Positions 54,549 to 63,978 of a stretch of 64,000 nucleotides of DNA are shown here, piece after piece. Source of the DNA: Brevinematales bacterium (GTDB lineage Bacteria; Spirochaetota; Brevinematia; Brevinematales; Thermospiraceae); contig JABLXN010000006.1 in the NCBI GenBank assembly GCA_013177995.1, positions 62,001-126,000 of the forward strand, written 5' to 3'. The translations under genes and the position numbers were made by a program. The stretch's first letter is position 1, and the number at the start of each line of letters is the position of its first letter. The notes under the pieces are model-generated. The model saw only the letters and a list, made by a program, of their open reading frames with translations. It did no database searches and had not been told where the DNA came from.

Positions 54549-55121
54549 TTAGAGTTCATTCATGAGGCGACGCTTTTCGGTTTCGATAATCGTTTGGTTG
54601 GTGATAAGGAAAATGATATTGCTAAGTTCTGCATTCATCTTTTTCATGAGGACATAATCATACACCTTGACAGTCGAAGGGGCCTCAAGTTGGAGCCTTA
54701 CATCGATTTCTCCATTTTCTCCTCGGGTGCCATTGGTGAGAACCCCATACCAGGCAGCGAAGTTGGCTGTTCGTATGGAAGGTTTGCCATAGATATCCTC
54801 TAATTTTTCGGCCAGGGAAAGGTAATCGAAATAGTTGGAGTTATACTCAATCGTAATATGAAAACAGATATTGGAGTAGAATTGCATGTAAAGGTTATTG
54901 ATAAAGGGTTTGTAGGTTGCCTTGAGAATAAAAGGGGTTTGTTCATTGATTTTGCCAAAGAAGCGAGACTCGTCAATCTTGAAATCTTCACTATTGGCGA
55001 TGATATCTTCGGCTTGTTGTTGGGTCTGGCCGAGGGTGAGTCCCATATAGTTGAAGAAGCGTTTCTGTCCCATGAGGAGGAGAGAGACAAGGCAGAACAA
55101 GAGAAGATAATGGCGTTTCAT
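54549..55121 (-). CDS. Exported protein, unknown
   Basis: 190 residues with a signal peptide (MKRHYLLLFCLVSLLLMG). The mature part (MGLTLGQTQQQAEDIIANSE ..., FHITIEYNSNYFDYLSLAEKL ..., LEDIYGKPSIR) resembles small periplasmic proteins that follow a helix with a curved sheet, but no family is recognised. It overlaps the next upstream gene by 4 bp, so it is probably co-expressed from the sigma28-like promoter there. Motility-linked role is inference. Confidence 0.65.
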   Translation of the reverse strand: MKRHYLLLFCLVSLLLMGQKRFFNYMGLTLGQTQQQAEDIIANSEDFKIDESRFFGKINEQTPFILKATYKPFINNLYMQFYSNICFHITIEYNSNYFDYLSLAEKLEDIYGKPSIRTANFAAWYGVLTNGTRGENGEIDVRLQLEAPSTVKVYDYVLMKKMNAELSNIIFLITNQTIIETEKRRLMNEL

Positions 55122-55606
55122 GCACTGAATACCTCTAAATCATGACGAAGATTTTGAATCTTCTGGATGAGGCTTTTGAGTTCCCTGTTTTCTCTTTCAA
55201 GAGATTCCTGCACCACAGGGGAGGGATCCATGTCATTCAGGGCGGTGAGAGATTTCTCAAGATAGGCAATACGTTCTTCGTATTCTTTGATTTGCTTCAG
55301 GATGGCAAGCTTGGTTTCTTCGGAAAGGGTATTTTGTCGGTTCTTGTTCTCGAGAGCCTGGCAGGCGACACGGGCGGTTTCTCTCACATAGGGAGGTTCA
55401 TTCATGTCTTCAGCTAACTGGCGAAAATAAAAGAGAAGAGCCTCTTCGTGTTGTTCAGGGGTGATGACACCATTTCGGAGAAGGATGTAGCCAATCGGTT
55501 CTGTGTAATTGGTGGTCTGAATATTGTATTCTTGTTCTTCGAGAGCCATCTGGAGTTGTTTTTCGGTAATCATCTTGAGATGAAGAAGTACCTCTCCGAA
55601 TTTCAT
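55118..55606 (-). CDS. MshEN/GspE-N-like domain protein with coiled coil
   Basis: 162 residues from ATG 55606 (ribosome site AGGAGG). The first 75 residues show the two-helix pattern of GspE/MshE N-terminal domains: FGEVLLHLKMITEKQLQMALEEQ and IGYILLRNGVITPEQHEEALLF. MshEN domains often bind c-di-GMP, and this window has EAL and PilZ genes. The last 60 residues form a coiled coil. A sigma28-like promoter lies upstream, so a flagellar or motility link is plausible. Frame extends to 55645 without a better start. Confidence 0.7.
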   Translation of the reverse strand: MKFGEVLLHLKMITEKQLQMALEEQEYNIQTTNYTEPIGYILLRNGVITPEQHEEALLFYFRQLAEDMNEPPYVRETARVACQALENKNRQNTLSEETKLAILKQIKEYEERIAYLEKSLTALNDMDPSPVVQESLERENRELKSLIQKIQNLRHDLEVFSA

Positions 55607-55635
55607 AGCGTAGCCTCCTGAATGGGATATACATT

Positions 55636-55662
55636 TTATCGGCAAAATACTTCAAATATTGA
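55636..55662 (-). promoter_or_regulatory. Sigma28 (FliA)-like promoter
   Basis: Minus strand: GCCGATAA (55643-55636), an exact -10 match, preceded after 11 bases by TCAATATT (55662-55655), 5 of 8 bases of the TAAAGTTT -35 consensus. It lies 29 bases before the ATG. Confidence 0.55.
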
Positions 55663-55735
55663 GACTCATAATGAAGGAAGAGGGCTTCTTTGAGGAGGAT
55701 ATCCTGAAAAGAATGTTACCAAAAAATTTCCCCTC

Positions 55736-55763
55736 TTGCTTTTTTTTGATTTTTCGTTATACT
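55736..55763 (+). promoter_or_regulatory. Promoter of the GH13 lipoprotein gene
   Basis: TTGCTT (55736-55741), 16 bases, TATACT (55758-55763), 28 bases before the start codon. Confidence 0.55.
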
Positions 55764-55791
55764 GAAAGGACAAAGAGAGAGGAGGAAACCG

Positions 55792-57675
55792 ATGAAAAGA
55801 CAAGGGTTTTTCTTGATGTTTCTGGTGCTGGTGGCCTGTGGGCCGTCTCTGTCTCTGAAGGATCTGCCACCGGATAGAAATGAGATGGTCTATGTGCCTG
55901 AAACGCGAAAAATCGTTATCTACCAGATGATGACTCGCCTTTTTGCCAACACCAATACCAATCGCGTGTTTTATGGAAGTATGGCCCAGAATGGGGTGTC
56001 TCGTTTTAACGACATTACGGATACGGCGCTGGATGCCTTGAAAGCGTTTGGGGTAGACTACATCTGGTATACGGGAGTGATTGCCCATGCGACGATGGAG
56101 GATTTTCGTCAGTATGGGATACCGTTAGATGACCCTGATGTGGTGAAGGGAAGGGCTGGTTCACCCTATGCTATCAGGGACTATTATGATGTTTCTCCGC
56201 TTCTTGCGTACAACGTCCCGAAAAGGATGGAGGAATTTCAGGCTCTGGTGGAGAGAACCCATAAGCATGGGATGAAGGTCATCATTGACTTTGTGCCCAA
56301 TCATGTGGCTCGTGGGTACAAATCTCTTGCAAGGCCCAAGGGGGTGAAAGACTTAGGTGAGGGGGATAATACCAATGTGGCTTTTGATCCGAATAACAAT
56401 TTCTACTATCTTCCCGGAACGGCTTTTGAGGTTCCCAAAGGGTATGACCCGGCGGGGAAGGATATAACCCTTCTGGGGGAGGATGGTGTTTTCAGGGAGA
56501 TTCCGGCAAAGGTGACAGGAAATGATGTGTTCTCCTCTAAACCCTCCATGGGAGACTGGTTTGAAACCGTGAAATTGAATTATGGAGTGGATATCCAGAA
56601 TAAAAGAAAGACCTATTTTGTTCCTATTCCCAATACCTGGATCAAGATGAGAGATATTCTTCTCTACTGGGCAGGGAAAGGGGTAGATGGTTTCAGGTGT
56701 GATATGGCAGAGATGGTTCCTGTGGAGTTCTGGGGTTGGGTGATTCCTCAGGTGAAGGAGAAATACCCTCAGGTGATATTTATCGCAGAGATTTACAACC
56801 CTTCAGCTTACAAGAAATATCTCAGTGAAGGCAAGTTTGACTACCTCTATGACAAGGTTGGTCTCTATGACTCTGTGAAACCCTTCATGAAGAAAAAGCC
56901 CACCTATGATAGAAAAGGCTTTTATTATGCCTGGCTGAAGGTGAAAGATTTTTCAGATCGTATGCTTGCCTTTCTTGAGAACCATGATGAAGAACGGATT
57001 GCCTCCAAAAATTTTGCTGCTGATCCGTGGATGGGAGTACCAGGGATGACCGTGGTGGCCGGTGTGTACGCTGGTCCTGTGATGATCTATTTTGGGCAGG
57101 AGGTAGGAGAACCTGCGGCGGGCAAGGAAGGATTTGGCGGAGATGATGGTCGGACCACTATTTTTGACTTCTGGGGTGTGCCAGAACATCAGAAATGGGT
57201 GAATGGGGGGCGGTTTGATGGAGGTCTTCTCTCAGAGGACCAGAAAAAACTTCGCTCCTTTTATCAGAAGCTTCTCACCACAGTGAAGACCCATCCGGCG
57301 CTTGCTGGTGGGAGAATGTATGATCTTGCCTTTGCCAATGAACCTGTGCAAATTGGTGAGAAAAAGCTTCCTCAGAGTGAAGGGTTTAGTGATGGGATTA
57401 TTGCCTTTGCGCGCTATACAGAGGGGAAAATGGTTGTGGTTGTGGCGAATTTTGAGAGGGAGGAAAAACGCTTTGTTCTCAAGCTTCCTGAAACTCTCTG
57501 GAAGGCGGCTGGGCTTCCTGTGAAGGGAAGTTATGTACTTCGGGATCTTTTGGGAACTCTTCCTGATGTGTCGTTTGAGGCCGGGAAAACAACCAACAGG
57601 CTTTTGAAAACAGCGGGGGTTCCTCTGGTGCTTCCGCCGGTTTCAGCGGCTCTCTATGAGGTGCAAAAGCCCTGA
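55792..57675 (+). CDS. GH13 (alpha-amylase family) lipoprotein
   Basis: 627 residues. A lipobox (LVLVACG) anchors it on a membrane. The barrel catalytic residues are Asp304 (GFRCDMAEM), Glu333 (IFIAEIYNP) and Asp399 (LENHDEERI), all present, with conserved IDFVPNHVAR. A long insertion (residues about 180-280) precedes the catalytic Asp. It should cleave or rearrange alpha-glucans on the cell surface or in the periplasm. Start ATG 55792 with GAGGAAAC. Substrate range is unknown. Confidence 0.88.
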   Translation: MKRQGFFLMFLVLVACGPSLSLKDLPPDRNEMVYVPETRKIVIYQMMTRLFANTNTNRVFYGSMAQNGVSRFNDITDTALDALKAFGVDYIWYTGVIAHATMEDFRQYGIPLDDPDVVKGRAGSPYAIRDYYDVSPLLAYNVPKRMEEFQALVERTHKHGMKVIIDFVPNHVARGYKSLARPKGVKDLGEGDNTNVAFDPNNNFYYLPGTAFEVPKGYDPAGKDITLLGEDGVFREIPAKVTGNDVFSSKPSMGDWFETVKLNYGVDIQNKRKTYFVPIPNTWIKMRDILLYWAGKGVDGFRCDMAEMVPVEFWGWVIPQVKEKYPQVIFIAEIYNPSAYKKYLSEGKFDYLYDKVGLYDSVKPFMKKKPTYDRKGFYYAWLKVKDFSDRMLAFLENHDEERIASKNFAADPWMGVPGMTVVAGVYAGPVMIYFGQEVGEPAAGKEGFGGDDGRTTIFDFWGVPEHQKWVNGGRFDGGLLSEDQKKLRSFYQKLLTTVKTHPALAGGRMYDLAFANEPVQIGEKKLPQSEGFSDGIIAFARYTEGKMVVVVANFEREEKRFVLKLPETLWKAAGLPVKGSYVLRDLLGTLPDVSFEAGKTTNRLLKTAGVPLVLPPVSAALYEVQKP

Positions 57676-57684
57676 AAAAACAGG

Positions 57685-57713
57685 TTTTGCCCCGGCGATA
57701 TGCCGGGGCAAAA
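57685..57713 (+). terminator. Terminator after the GH13 gene
   Basis: 12-bp stem TTTTGCCCCGGC (57685-57696) with GCCGGGGCAAAA (57702-57713); a short T-run follows after AC (AAATTTTTG). Confidence 0.75.
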
Positions 57714-57752
57714 CAAATTTTTGATAGAAGAGAAAGAGAAGAAAAAAGGATT

Positions 57753-57780
57753 TATCTTTTGCCTCTTGTTGAGCCGATAA
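57753..57780 (+). promoter_or_regulatory. Sigma28 (FliA)-like promoter of the EAL gene
   Basis: TATCTTTT (57753-57760), 12 bases, GCCGATAA (57773-57780), exact -10. Transcription would start near 57787, so the ATG at 57800 with AAGG fits and the ATG at 57785 does not. Confidence 0.55.
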
Positions 57781-57799
57781 TAGTATGAAAGGAAGGGGT

Positions 57800-59944
57800 A
57801 TGAAACTGGAAAGACGGATGGCCCTTTTTACCGGTGTGCTTTTGTTTGTCTCTCTTCTCTTTGTTTTTGTGTTCCTTGATGTCTTTTTTATGTACATTCT
57901 TCGCCGGGAAATGCGCTCGACGACCATGAAAATGTTTGAGATTTTTGTAGAGGATGTCGAGCGTTCGTTTTCTTCTCCTGAGGCAGTTTTTGATAGCAGT
58001 GGCAGGCTTCTTTCGGGGAAGGACCCTGGAATAGGGGAGAAAGTGGGGATGTCGTTTTTTCAGCAGCAAGAGAATCTTTCTGCTGGGGGGCTTCTCTGGA
58101 TCAATGGGGTTCCGTATGTGTGGCTCAGGGAGAAAGAGACACTTTCCCTTGTGCCTATTCGCCCACTTTATCATGCGTCGGCCGCAGAAGAGTGGGGGCT
58201 TTTTTTGGTTTCGTTTCCTAAATACCAGAATGTGGTGCTCACGAAATTTCCCCTTCTTCAGAATAAGTGGCAGGAAGTAGTAAAACAACAGGCGGCAAGG
58301 CTTTTGACGGAAGGGAGTGTTGGGCCACTCTTTGCGTATGATGGGGTATGGTTCATGCGGGTTCTGAGGCCTGGTCTTGTCATCGTGGGGTATCTTGAGG
58401 TGAGGCTTTTTAGTGTGCTTGTACGACACTTTGTGTATATTGGGGTTACCATTCTGGTTCTTGCTTTTCTGGTGTATCTTGTGGTGCAACATCGGGTATT
58501 CGGACGTTTTGCGAAAACGTGGCGTTCTTTTTTAGAGGGGGTGAGTCGCTTTGAGCATCAAGATTATCACTATCGGATTCCTGTAGAAGAGGGTATCGTG
58601 GATGAGATGCGGGAGACAGTTCTTGCTTTCAATCGTTTGGCGGAGACGCTTGAGGCAAGTTATTATGCCAATGACAAACTCTTTCAGCAACTTCGGTACA
58701 ATTACTATCATGATAAATTGACAGGGCTTCCCAATGGGAACAAGTTCTTGGAGGATTTTTCGACGTTTGAACATCCCAATCTCCTTCTCTTTGATATTGA
58801 GAACTTCAGTGAGTGGAACATGTATTTTGGGAGTAGCATGGGGGATAGGGTACTTGTCCAGACGGCCCAGCGGCTTTCAAGCCTTTCCATTTATCCAAGG
58901 ACTTTTCTGTATAAACTCTGGGCGGATAGGTTTTTGTTGGTTATTGATCAGCCGATGGAGAGAAGAGAACTTGAGGTGATGGCCACCTATTTTCTTGAAA
59001 ATCTTTCCAATCTTGCCTATGATGTGGCCGGGCAACAGATTTATCTTTCTTTTATTGCCGGGATACTTGGCGCCAATCTCCTTTCTGCGGGGGTGGAAGG
59101 CAATGCGGTTCTGACGGCGATGGCAGGTCTTCTCAAAAAAGCGAAGGTGATGCATACCTTCTTTTTCATTGCTGAGGACATGAAAGAAATCTCTCACCAG
59201 ACCGAGGAAAATCTCAAAACCCTTGGCAAGGTAAGAGAGGCTATTCAGCATTCGTATTTGGTGAACTTTTATCAACCCATTGTCAATAACCATACGGGGA
59301 AGGTGGAAAAGTATGAGGCGCTTGTTCGGATTCAACTTCCTTCCGGGGAGATGATACCGCCCCTTACTTTTCTCACCTTGGCTAAACAGGCCAAGCTTTA
59401 TTCGTTTATCTCAAGGGCGGTGGTGATGCATGCCTTAGATCATTTTAGGACCATGCCCTATCAGGTGTCTATCAATTTTACCCCCGAGGATTTGGCGGAT
59501 AAAAAACTCAAGCATTTTCTTTTGACGTCTTTTTCCAACTTTGATGATGCTGGTCGTATTGTGATGGAAATTACCGAGTCGGAAAGTATTCAAAACTATG
59601 AGGAGATCAAAGAGGCCCTGCAACCCTTTTTGGCTTTGGGGTGCAAATTGGCCATTGATGACTTTGGGGCAGGGTATTCGAATTTCTACCATGTGTTTTC
59701 ATTGAGACCCCATTTTATCAAAATAGATGGTTCGCTTATCAAAAACCTTGATAAGGACGAGACAGCCTATAGTCTTGTTCGTTCTATATGCCAACTTGCG
59801 AAGGATTTAGGGGCCAAGACGGTGGCAGAATATGTCCACAATGAGGTGGTCTGGCAAAAGGTGAAGGAACTTGGTATTGACTATGCCCAGGGGTTTTATT
59901 TCAGTCCACCTGTGCCCTATGAAAAATTGTTTGGAAAGGAGTAA
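57800..59944 (+). CDS. Membrane c-di-GMP phosphodiesterase with degenerate GGDEF and intact EAL
   Basis: 714 residues from ATG 57800. A membrane segment (LLFVSLLFVFVFLDVFFMYIL), a periplasmic sensor of about 180 residues, a second segment, HAMP-like linker, GGDEF-like domain in which the GGDEF motif reads WADRF, and an EAL domain with YEALVRIQ, SINFTPEDL, EITESES, DDFGAGYSN, IKIDGSLI and QGFYFSPPV. So cyclase activity is likely lost while hydrolysis of c-di-GMP should remain. It precedes a PilZ gene by 4 bases and has a sigma28-like promoter, placing c-di-GMP signalling under flagellar control. Confidence 0.9.
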   Translation: MKLERRMALFTGVLLFVSLLFVFVFLDVFFMYILRREMRSTTMKMFEIFVEDVERSFSSPEAVFDSSGRLLSGKDPGIGEKVGMSFFQQQENLSAGGLLWINGVPYVWLREKETLSLVPIRPLYHASAAEEWGLFLVSFPKYQNVVLTKFPLLQNKWQEVVKQQAARLLTEGSVGPLFAYDGVWFMRVLRPGLVIVGYLEVRLFSVLVRHFVYIGVTILVLAFLVYLVVQHRVFGRFAKTWRSFLEGVSRFEHQDYHYRIPVEEGIVDEMRETVLAFNRLAETLEASYYANDKLFQQLRYNYYHDKLTGLPNGNKFLEDFSTFEHPNLLLFDIENFSEWNMYFGSSMGDRVLVQTAQRLSSLSIYPRTFLYKLWADRFLLVIDQPMERRELEVMATYFLENLSNLAYDVAGQQIYLSFIAGILGANLLSAGVEGNAVLTAMAGLLKKAKVMHTFFFIAEDMKEISHQTEENLKTLGKVREAIQHSYLVNFYQPIVNNHTGKVEKYEALVRIQLPSGEMIPPLTFLTLAKQAKLYSFISRAVVMHALDHFRTMPYQVSINFTPEDLADKKLKHFLLTSFSNFDDAGRIVMEITESESIQNYEEIKEALQPFLALGCKLAIDDFGAGYSNFYHVFSLRPHFIKIDGSLIKNLDKDETAYSLVRSICQLAKDLGAKTVAEYVHNEVVWQKVKELGIDYAQGFYFSPPVPYEKLFGKE

Positions 59945-59947
59945 CGG

Positions 59948-60961
59948 ATGGATGGCAATATCATTCAGATGATTTCGGAGAGTTTTCAGAGAATCAATCG
60001 GGTAGGGTCTCTTGTTGGTTTTCTCATAGGCTTTGCTTTGAGCGGACTTATTTTTGTGTGGTTTCGGGAGGTGATCAAACGATATCGCAAGACGGTGATA
60101 GAGATCCCTGTGATGAAAAAGATCCGTTCTCCATTAGTGGTGAAACCGAAGATTTCTCCGGCTCAATATGAAGCCATTCAGGACCTGATTACTGACTTCA
60201 AAAAGGTAGAAAAGACAGCCCAGGCAGTACCGGCGTATGTTCTTGAGCGTTATAGTGAGTTTTTTCTCCATTCTCTCAAGAGACTCCAGGTGAGCAAGCG
60301 ACATGAAAGGGAACTCAAGCGTATCTATCCCCTTCTGGTTGGCTATCATGTGGAGTGTGAGATTGTCAAGGATGGAAAATTTTATCTCTTTGAAACAGAG
60401 GTAAAAGAACGGGTACCATCTGGTGTGGTTCTTCGCTATGTGCCAACCCTTCAGTTTGTGATTGACAAAGGGGATGAAATGGTGATAGCCTATACGGTGG
60501 AGCGTTTTCATTTCAGGGGCAAGGTGAGGGTGCTCGAAGTGAGGCTTAATGATACCTTTGTGATTTCTCTGCCAAAGGAAATCTATCTGTCTGCGGAGCG
60601 GCGGTATGAGAGGTTGCCCTTTGGGATTACGGTCTTTTTGCGGGATATTCGTCAGCAACAACCGGCCAAGGTGCTTCTGATGGATCTCAGCTGGGAGGGG
60701 TGTCGTATTCGTGGTCCCCGGTTGGATAAAAAGGCGGTGTACTATCTTCTCATTCCGAGGGAGAGAGGAAATATTCAACTGGAGTGTGTGGTGGGGCGAG
60801 AGATTCTCAGACAGGAGGATGAGTATGTGTACAGTCTCTCGTTTCTCTATCTTCCGTATGAGGTTCGTCAGGAACTTATGCATCTTTTGAAAGAAAAGGC
60901 CCTTGAGATTAAGCTTGCCACTACCCATCCTGTTTCTGGGATGGGGACACCCCATGAGTAG
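59948..60961 (+). CDS. Membrane PilZ-domain protein (YcgR-like c-di-GMP receptor)
   Basis: 337 residues. A membrane segment (VGFLIGFALSGLIFVWF), a YcgR-N-like beta domain (about residues 125-215), then PilZ with the RxxxR motif in ERRYERLPF and the DxSxxG motif in MDLSWEGCRI. It should bind c-di-GMP and act on the motor or other targets. It lies directly after the phosphodiesterase gene, so synthesis-decay and reading of the signal are co-expressed. The PilZ motif is intact. Confidence 0.85.
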   Translation: MDGNIIQMISESFQRINRVGSLVGFLIGFALSGLIFVWFREVIKRYRKTVIEIPVMKKIRSPLVVKPKISPAQYEAIQDLITDFKKVEKTAQAVPAYVLERYSEFFLHSLKRLQVSKRHERELKRIYPLLVGYHVECEIVKDGKFYLFETEVKERVPSGVVLRYVPTLQFVIDKGDEMVIAYTVERFHFRGKVRVLEVRLNDTFVISLPKEIYLSAERRYERLPFGITVFLRDIRQQQPAKVLLMDLSWEGCRIRGPRLDKKAVYYLLIPRERGNIQLECVVGREILRQEDEYVYSLSFLYLPYEVRQELMHLLKEKALEIKLATTHPVSGMGTPHE

Positions 60962-60963
60962 CC

Positions 60964-61560
60964 ATGGCGAGGATTTTCCATCGTTATCTAGAGGAGGCTT
61001 TTTTCGCCTGTCGAGGGCGTAGGTACTGGTTTGTGGGGAGTTTTCCTTCGGTGCTGGTAAAGGAAGCTTTTGGCAGGATACACCCGGAGAGGGATGTGGA
61101 TTATTTTTATGGGGGAGAGGGGAATAGATTCTGGCCAACGTTAGCGAGGATTTTTTTTCGTCGGGGACTGGTGGATTCAGAGAGACTCTCTGGGGGATGG
61201 GAAACAAAAGAAGCTATCGAAGAGAGAAAGCGTCTTCTGGACGTGGGAGGGCTGGGGATAACCGATCTCTATAGAGAGATTGAGAGTGAAGGAAAAGCCT
61301 CAGATAGGGATATTGTTCCTCTTCGATGGAATCCGTATTTGGAAGAGATAGTTTTTCAGGCGGAGGTTCTTTTTCTCACCAGTCGTTATGTGGTTTCTCA
61401 TCTTGAAAAAGCATTTGAACATACAGAGAGTGTTCGACAAAAGATAGTCTGTCTTCCTTCTCCCAGTCCCCTGTCTCGCCTTGCTGGCTATACAGATGAA
61501 AAACTTGAGAGAAAGTATGAGGAGATTCTTTCGCTTTTTCTTCCTGTATTCAGAGAATAA
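60964..61560 (+). CDS. Uracil-DNA glycosylase superfamily-like protein
   Basis: 198 residues. RYWFVGSFPSVL, ERDVDYFYGGEGNRFWPTLARIF and later SPSPLSRL resemble the Mug/TDG-type core (the GxxPS, Asn/Asp and FW elements). The usual catalytic Asn in GINPG is not visible, so activity on uracil is uncertain. It starts 3 bases after the PilZ gene. DNA repair is the best guess; an unknown nucleotide-related enzyme is the alternative. Confidence 0.5.
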   Translation: MARIFHRYLEEAFFACRGRRYWFVGSFPSVLVKEAFGRIHPERDVDYFYGGEGNRFWPTLARIFFRRGLVDSERLSGGWETKEAIEERKRLLDVGGLGITDLYREIESEGKASDRDIVPLRWNPYLEEIVFQAEVLFLTSRYVVSHLEKAFEHTESVRQKIVCLPSPSPLSRLAGYTDEKLERKYEEILSLFLPVFRE

Positions 61561-61616
61561 AGACCCTTGCAGGGCTCTTTTCTTCCCCTGTCTGGGCCAG
61601 GGGCTACGCCCCTGAT
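61561..61616. repeat. Decayed fragment of the 202-bp MITE-like repeat
   Basis: AGACCCTTGCAGGGCTCTTT and GCCAGGGGCTACGCCCCTGA match one end of copies A and B, with changes and small gaps. The rest of the element and the terminal duplication are missing. The palindrome CAGGGGCTACGCCCCTG between the convergent genes may also work as a terminator. Confidence 0.6.
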
Positions 61617-61635
61617 AAAATAGTTTGGAGGGAAC

Positions 61636-63978
61636 TTACCAGCGCACCCAGATTCCTCCGTATCCATAAATTCCTAAGGGGGATATATTGGTTTTTCGGC
61701 TGGAGTAATCCTCGGTGTAGCTGTAGTATACCTCTCGGTAGTTGTAGATGTTCATGATTTGAATATATAATCCCCACGGCAGTCCCCACCAGGTTGGGGT
61801 CCATTCGAGTTTTAGGTTTAACTGATGTTTATCTGGGAGTTTTTCCGAGAGAAAAGGACCATACTTTGGAACATAAACGGTATTGGTGCCAATAGAAATG
61901 GCATCTGCTCCTTCAATGGGTGTGATAAAGCCCCTTGATTGGTACTGAAACTCGGCCGTGAGACTCCAGTGCCTTGCAAAGTCCCATATCGCAGTGAGGT
62001 TTGCCCTGTAAGCAGGAATGGAAAACCAGGTGTGGAGGGGAGCCCGGGCGTACTGCCAGGCGGAGGCGACGCTACTCTGGATGTTGCCATTCTCATCGGC
62101 GCTGATAGAAACGCCAGCAAAACTGTTGGGGTCAGTACCCTCTTCAAGGTAGTACCACTCGTTTCGGAAGCTTCCACTTATCCAGCCATAGAGAGGGAAT
62201 CCTCCTTTCAGTTTCCGTACAAAGAGTTCTATACCGGCAATCTCTCTTTTCATACCACCACTCTGGAATTCCATCTGGATATTGGATACCCGACTGACAG
62301 GGTTTTCGTAGTGTTTCACATACGCTTCTGTATTGATTTCCCATACCTCTGAAAGGAGCCATTGGCCTCCAAGGGTGGCATGCCATACACCGGGGATGTT
62401 TCGTTTTTCCTCATTGGTGGTGTAGAAAGCAAAGATGAAGGGCTCTGTTGGCCACTGGGAGAGATGGCCAATACCTACAAAGAGCTTACTCTCTTTGGAA
62501 AAACGCCATTCGGCATTGAAACGGGGATCCAGAGAAAAACGATTGGCCACAGGGAAAGAGTTGATTCGTATCCCGGGAAGAAGCACGAGTTTTTTCTCAA
62601 AAAGCGCCCACTCTATGCCGCCAAATCCCGCAAAAAAGGCGGTGTTCGTAGAAGCCACGGTTTCAGCAAAGTTGGTGTACTCAACCTGCAGGGTGATGAT
62701 GTTGGTGTAGAGTCCTCTCACCACATTGGAATAGGAAATAACCGGGTAGAACATGACCTCTCCCCCTCCAAAAAGAGAGAGGTTTTCCGAAAGAAAGAAT
62801 CGGGGCATGAGGCGATAACGGAGAAAAAGCCACCGGTCCTCGAAGCGTGTGGTCACATTCGTCTGAAATTCAAGTCCTCCGATATTGTCGTTTTGGAGAA
62901 GATTCAATGACTGCTCTATCACGAGGTTTGAACTTACTGAATGTGTCCACTCAAGATTACACCCGAGATAGCGGTACAAAAACCCTCCTTTGATCTCGTT
63001 TCCTGGTTCAAGATTGGTAAAATACCCCGGTTCAAGGGAGATAAGGTAGCTGAAAAGGACTTTGTCAGCGTTGTGTTTATACTGGATTTTGCCGTGGATA
63101 TCGAGATAGTAAGGGATCTGGATGTTGCGGGTGTCGGTACTTTCCTGGAAAAAGAGGGGCAAAACAAGGTCATAGTAGGTTCTTCGTATCCCATTTGCCC
63201 ATTGCCATGTGTCGTCTTCGGTTTTGCCGTAAAGGGTGAGGTAGGTGGAGAGAAGGCCTGTATGGAGTTTTCCATGGAAACCGACGGGTGGGTTTATCTG
63301 TCTCACTGAGAGAAAACCAGAGAGAATTTGACCATATTCCACCGGGGCCACGCCTTTGTAGAGGACCATTTCTTCGAGCATATCATCAATGAAAAGCGAA
63401 TCCGGAATAATTCCCCGATGAAAAAAACTTCTCAAAAAGAGTCCATCAAGATCGGCAGCGGTTTCAAAACCTTCTCCCCCTCGAACACTGAGTTTTGAGC
63501 CTGTTCCCATATCGCTGGAGGAGATGGACTCTACGCCGGGCATTTGTTTGAGGGTATCCACAGGATCGGAGGTGAGGGAGGATGTGGCTTTCTGGATATC
63601 GGTACGATGTACCGTCGTTTTTGCCGTAGCCCGTTGTCTTTCAGCAGTGACCTCAATCTCTCCACCTGAGGCGGTGGGGAGTGGAGTGAGGTAAAGAGGG
63701 AGAAATACCTTCTCTTTGGGGAAGAGAGTAGCCTTTTCGCTGTAAAATCCTGTGACCTTGGTTTCTATCAAGATTTTTTCCTGGGGGATATCTTCAAAAA
63801 CAAAGTATCCCCTTTCGTCACTATAGGCGATAAGAGGGATCTGGTTGGAAGCCTTGAGGACAATAGTGCCATGTTTAATAGGTTCAAGGGTAAACCTGTG
63901 GAGAAGCCTTCCTTCAATGGTGATACCTCTCACAAGAAGAGGGACAAAAATAAACCAAAGAGAAAACAGGTGTTTCAT
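61636..63978 (-). CDS. TonB-dependent outer-membrane receptor
   Basis: 780 residues. A signal peptide (HLFSLWFIFVPLLVRG) precedes a carboxypeptidase-regulatory-like beta domain (about residues 18-95: RGYFVFEDIPQEKILIETKV), a plug domain (ITLTSDPVDTLKQMPGVESI-like region, SKLSVRGGEGFETAADLDG) and a long barrel rich in aromatic strands ending GIYGYGGIWVRW. No clear TonB box is seen. It would import a large nutrient such as a siderophore or glycan across the outer membrane. Its start lies 22 bases before the window end, so its promoter is outside. Confidence 0.88.
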   Translation of the reverse strand: MKHLFSLWFIFVPLLVRGITIEGRLLHRFTLEPIKHGTIVLKASNQIPLIAYSDERGYFVFEDIPQEKILIETKVTGFYSEKATLFPKEKVFLPLYLTPLPTASGGEIEVTAERQRATAKTTVHRTDIQKATSSLTSDPVDTLKQMPGVESISSSDMGTGSKLSVRGGEGFETAADLDGLFLRSFFHRGIIPDSLFIDDMLEEMVLYKGVAPVEYGQILSGFLSVRQINPPVGFHGKLHTGLLSTYLTLYGKTEDDTWQWANGIRRTYYDLVLPLFFQESTDTRNIQIPYYLDIHGKIQYKHNADKVLFSYLISLEPGYFTNLEPGNEIKGGFLYRYLGCNLEWTHSVSSNLVIEQSLNLLQNDNIGGLEFQTNVTTRFEDRWLFLRYRLMPRFFLSENLSLFGGGEVMFYPVISYSNVVRGLYTNIITLQVEYTNFAETVASTNTAFFAGFGGIEWALFEKKLVLLPGIRINSFPVANRFSLDPRFNAEWRFSKESKLFVGIGHLSQWPTEPFIFAFYTTNEEKRNIPGVWHATLGGQWLLSEVWEINTEAYVKHYENPVSRVSNIQMEFQSGGMKREIAGIELFVRKLKGGFPLYGWISGSFRNEWYYLEEGTDPNSFAGVSISADENGNIQSSVASAWQYARAPLHTWFSIPAYRANLTAIWDFARHWSLTAEFQYQSRGFITPIEGADAISIGTNTVYVPKYGPFLSEKLPDKHQLNLKLEWTPTWWGLPWGLYIQIMNIYNYREVYYSYTEDYSSRKTNISPLGIYGYGGIWVRW

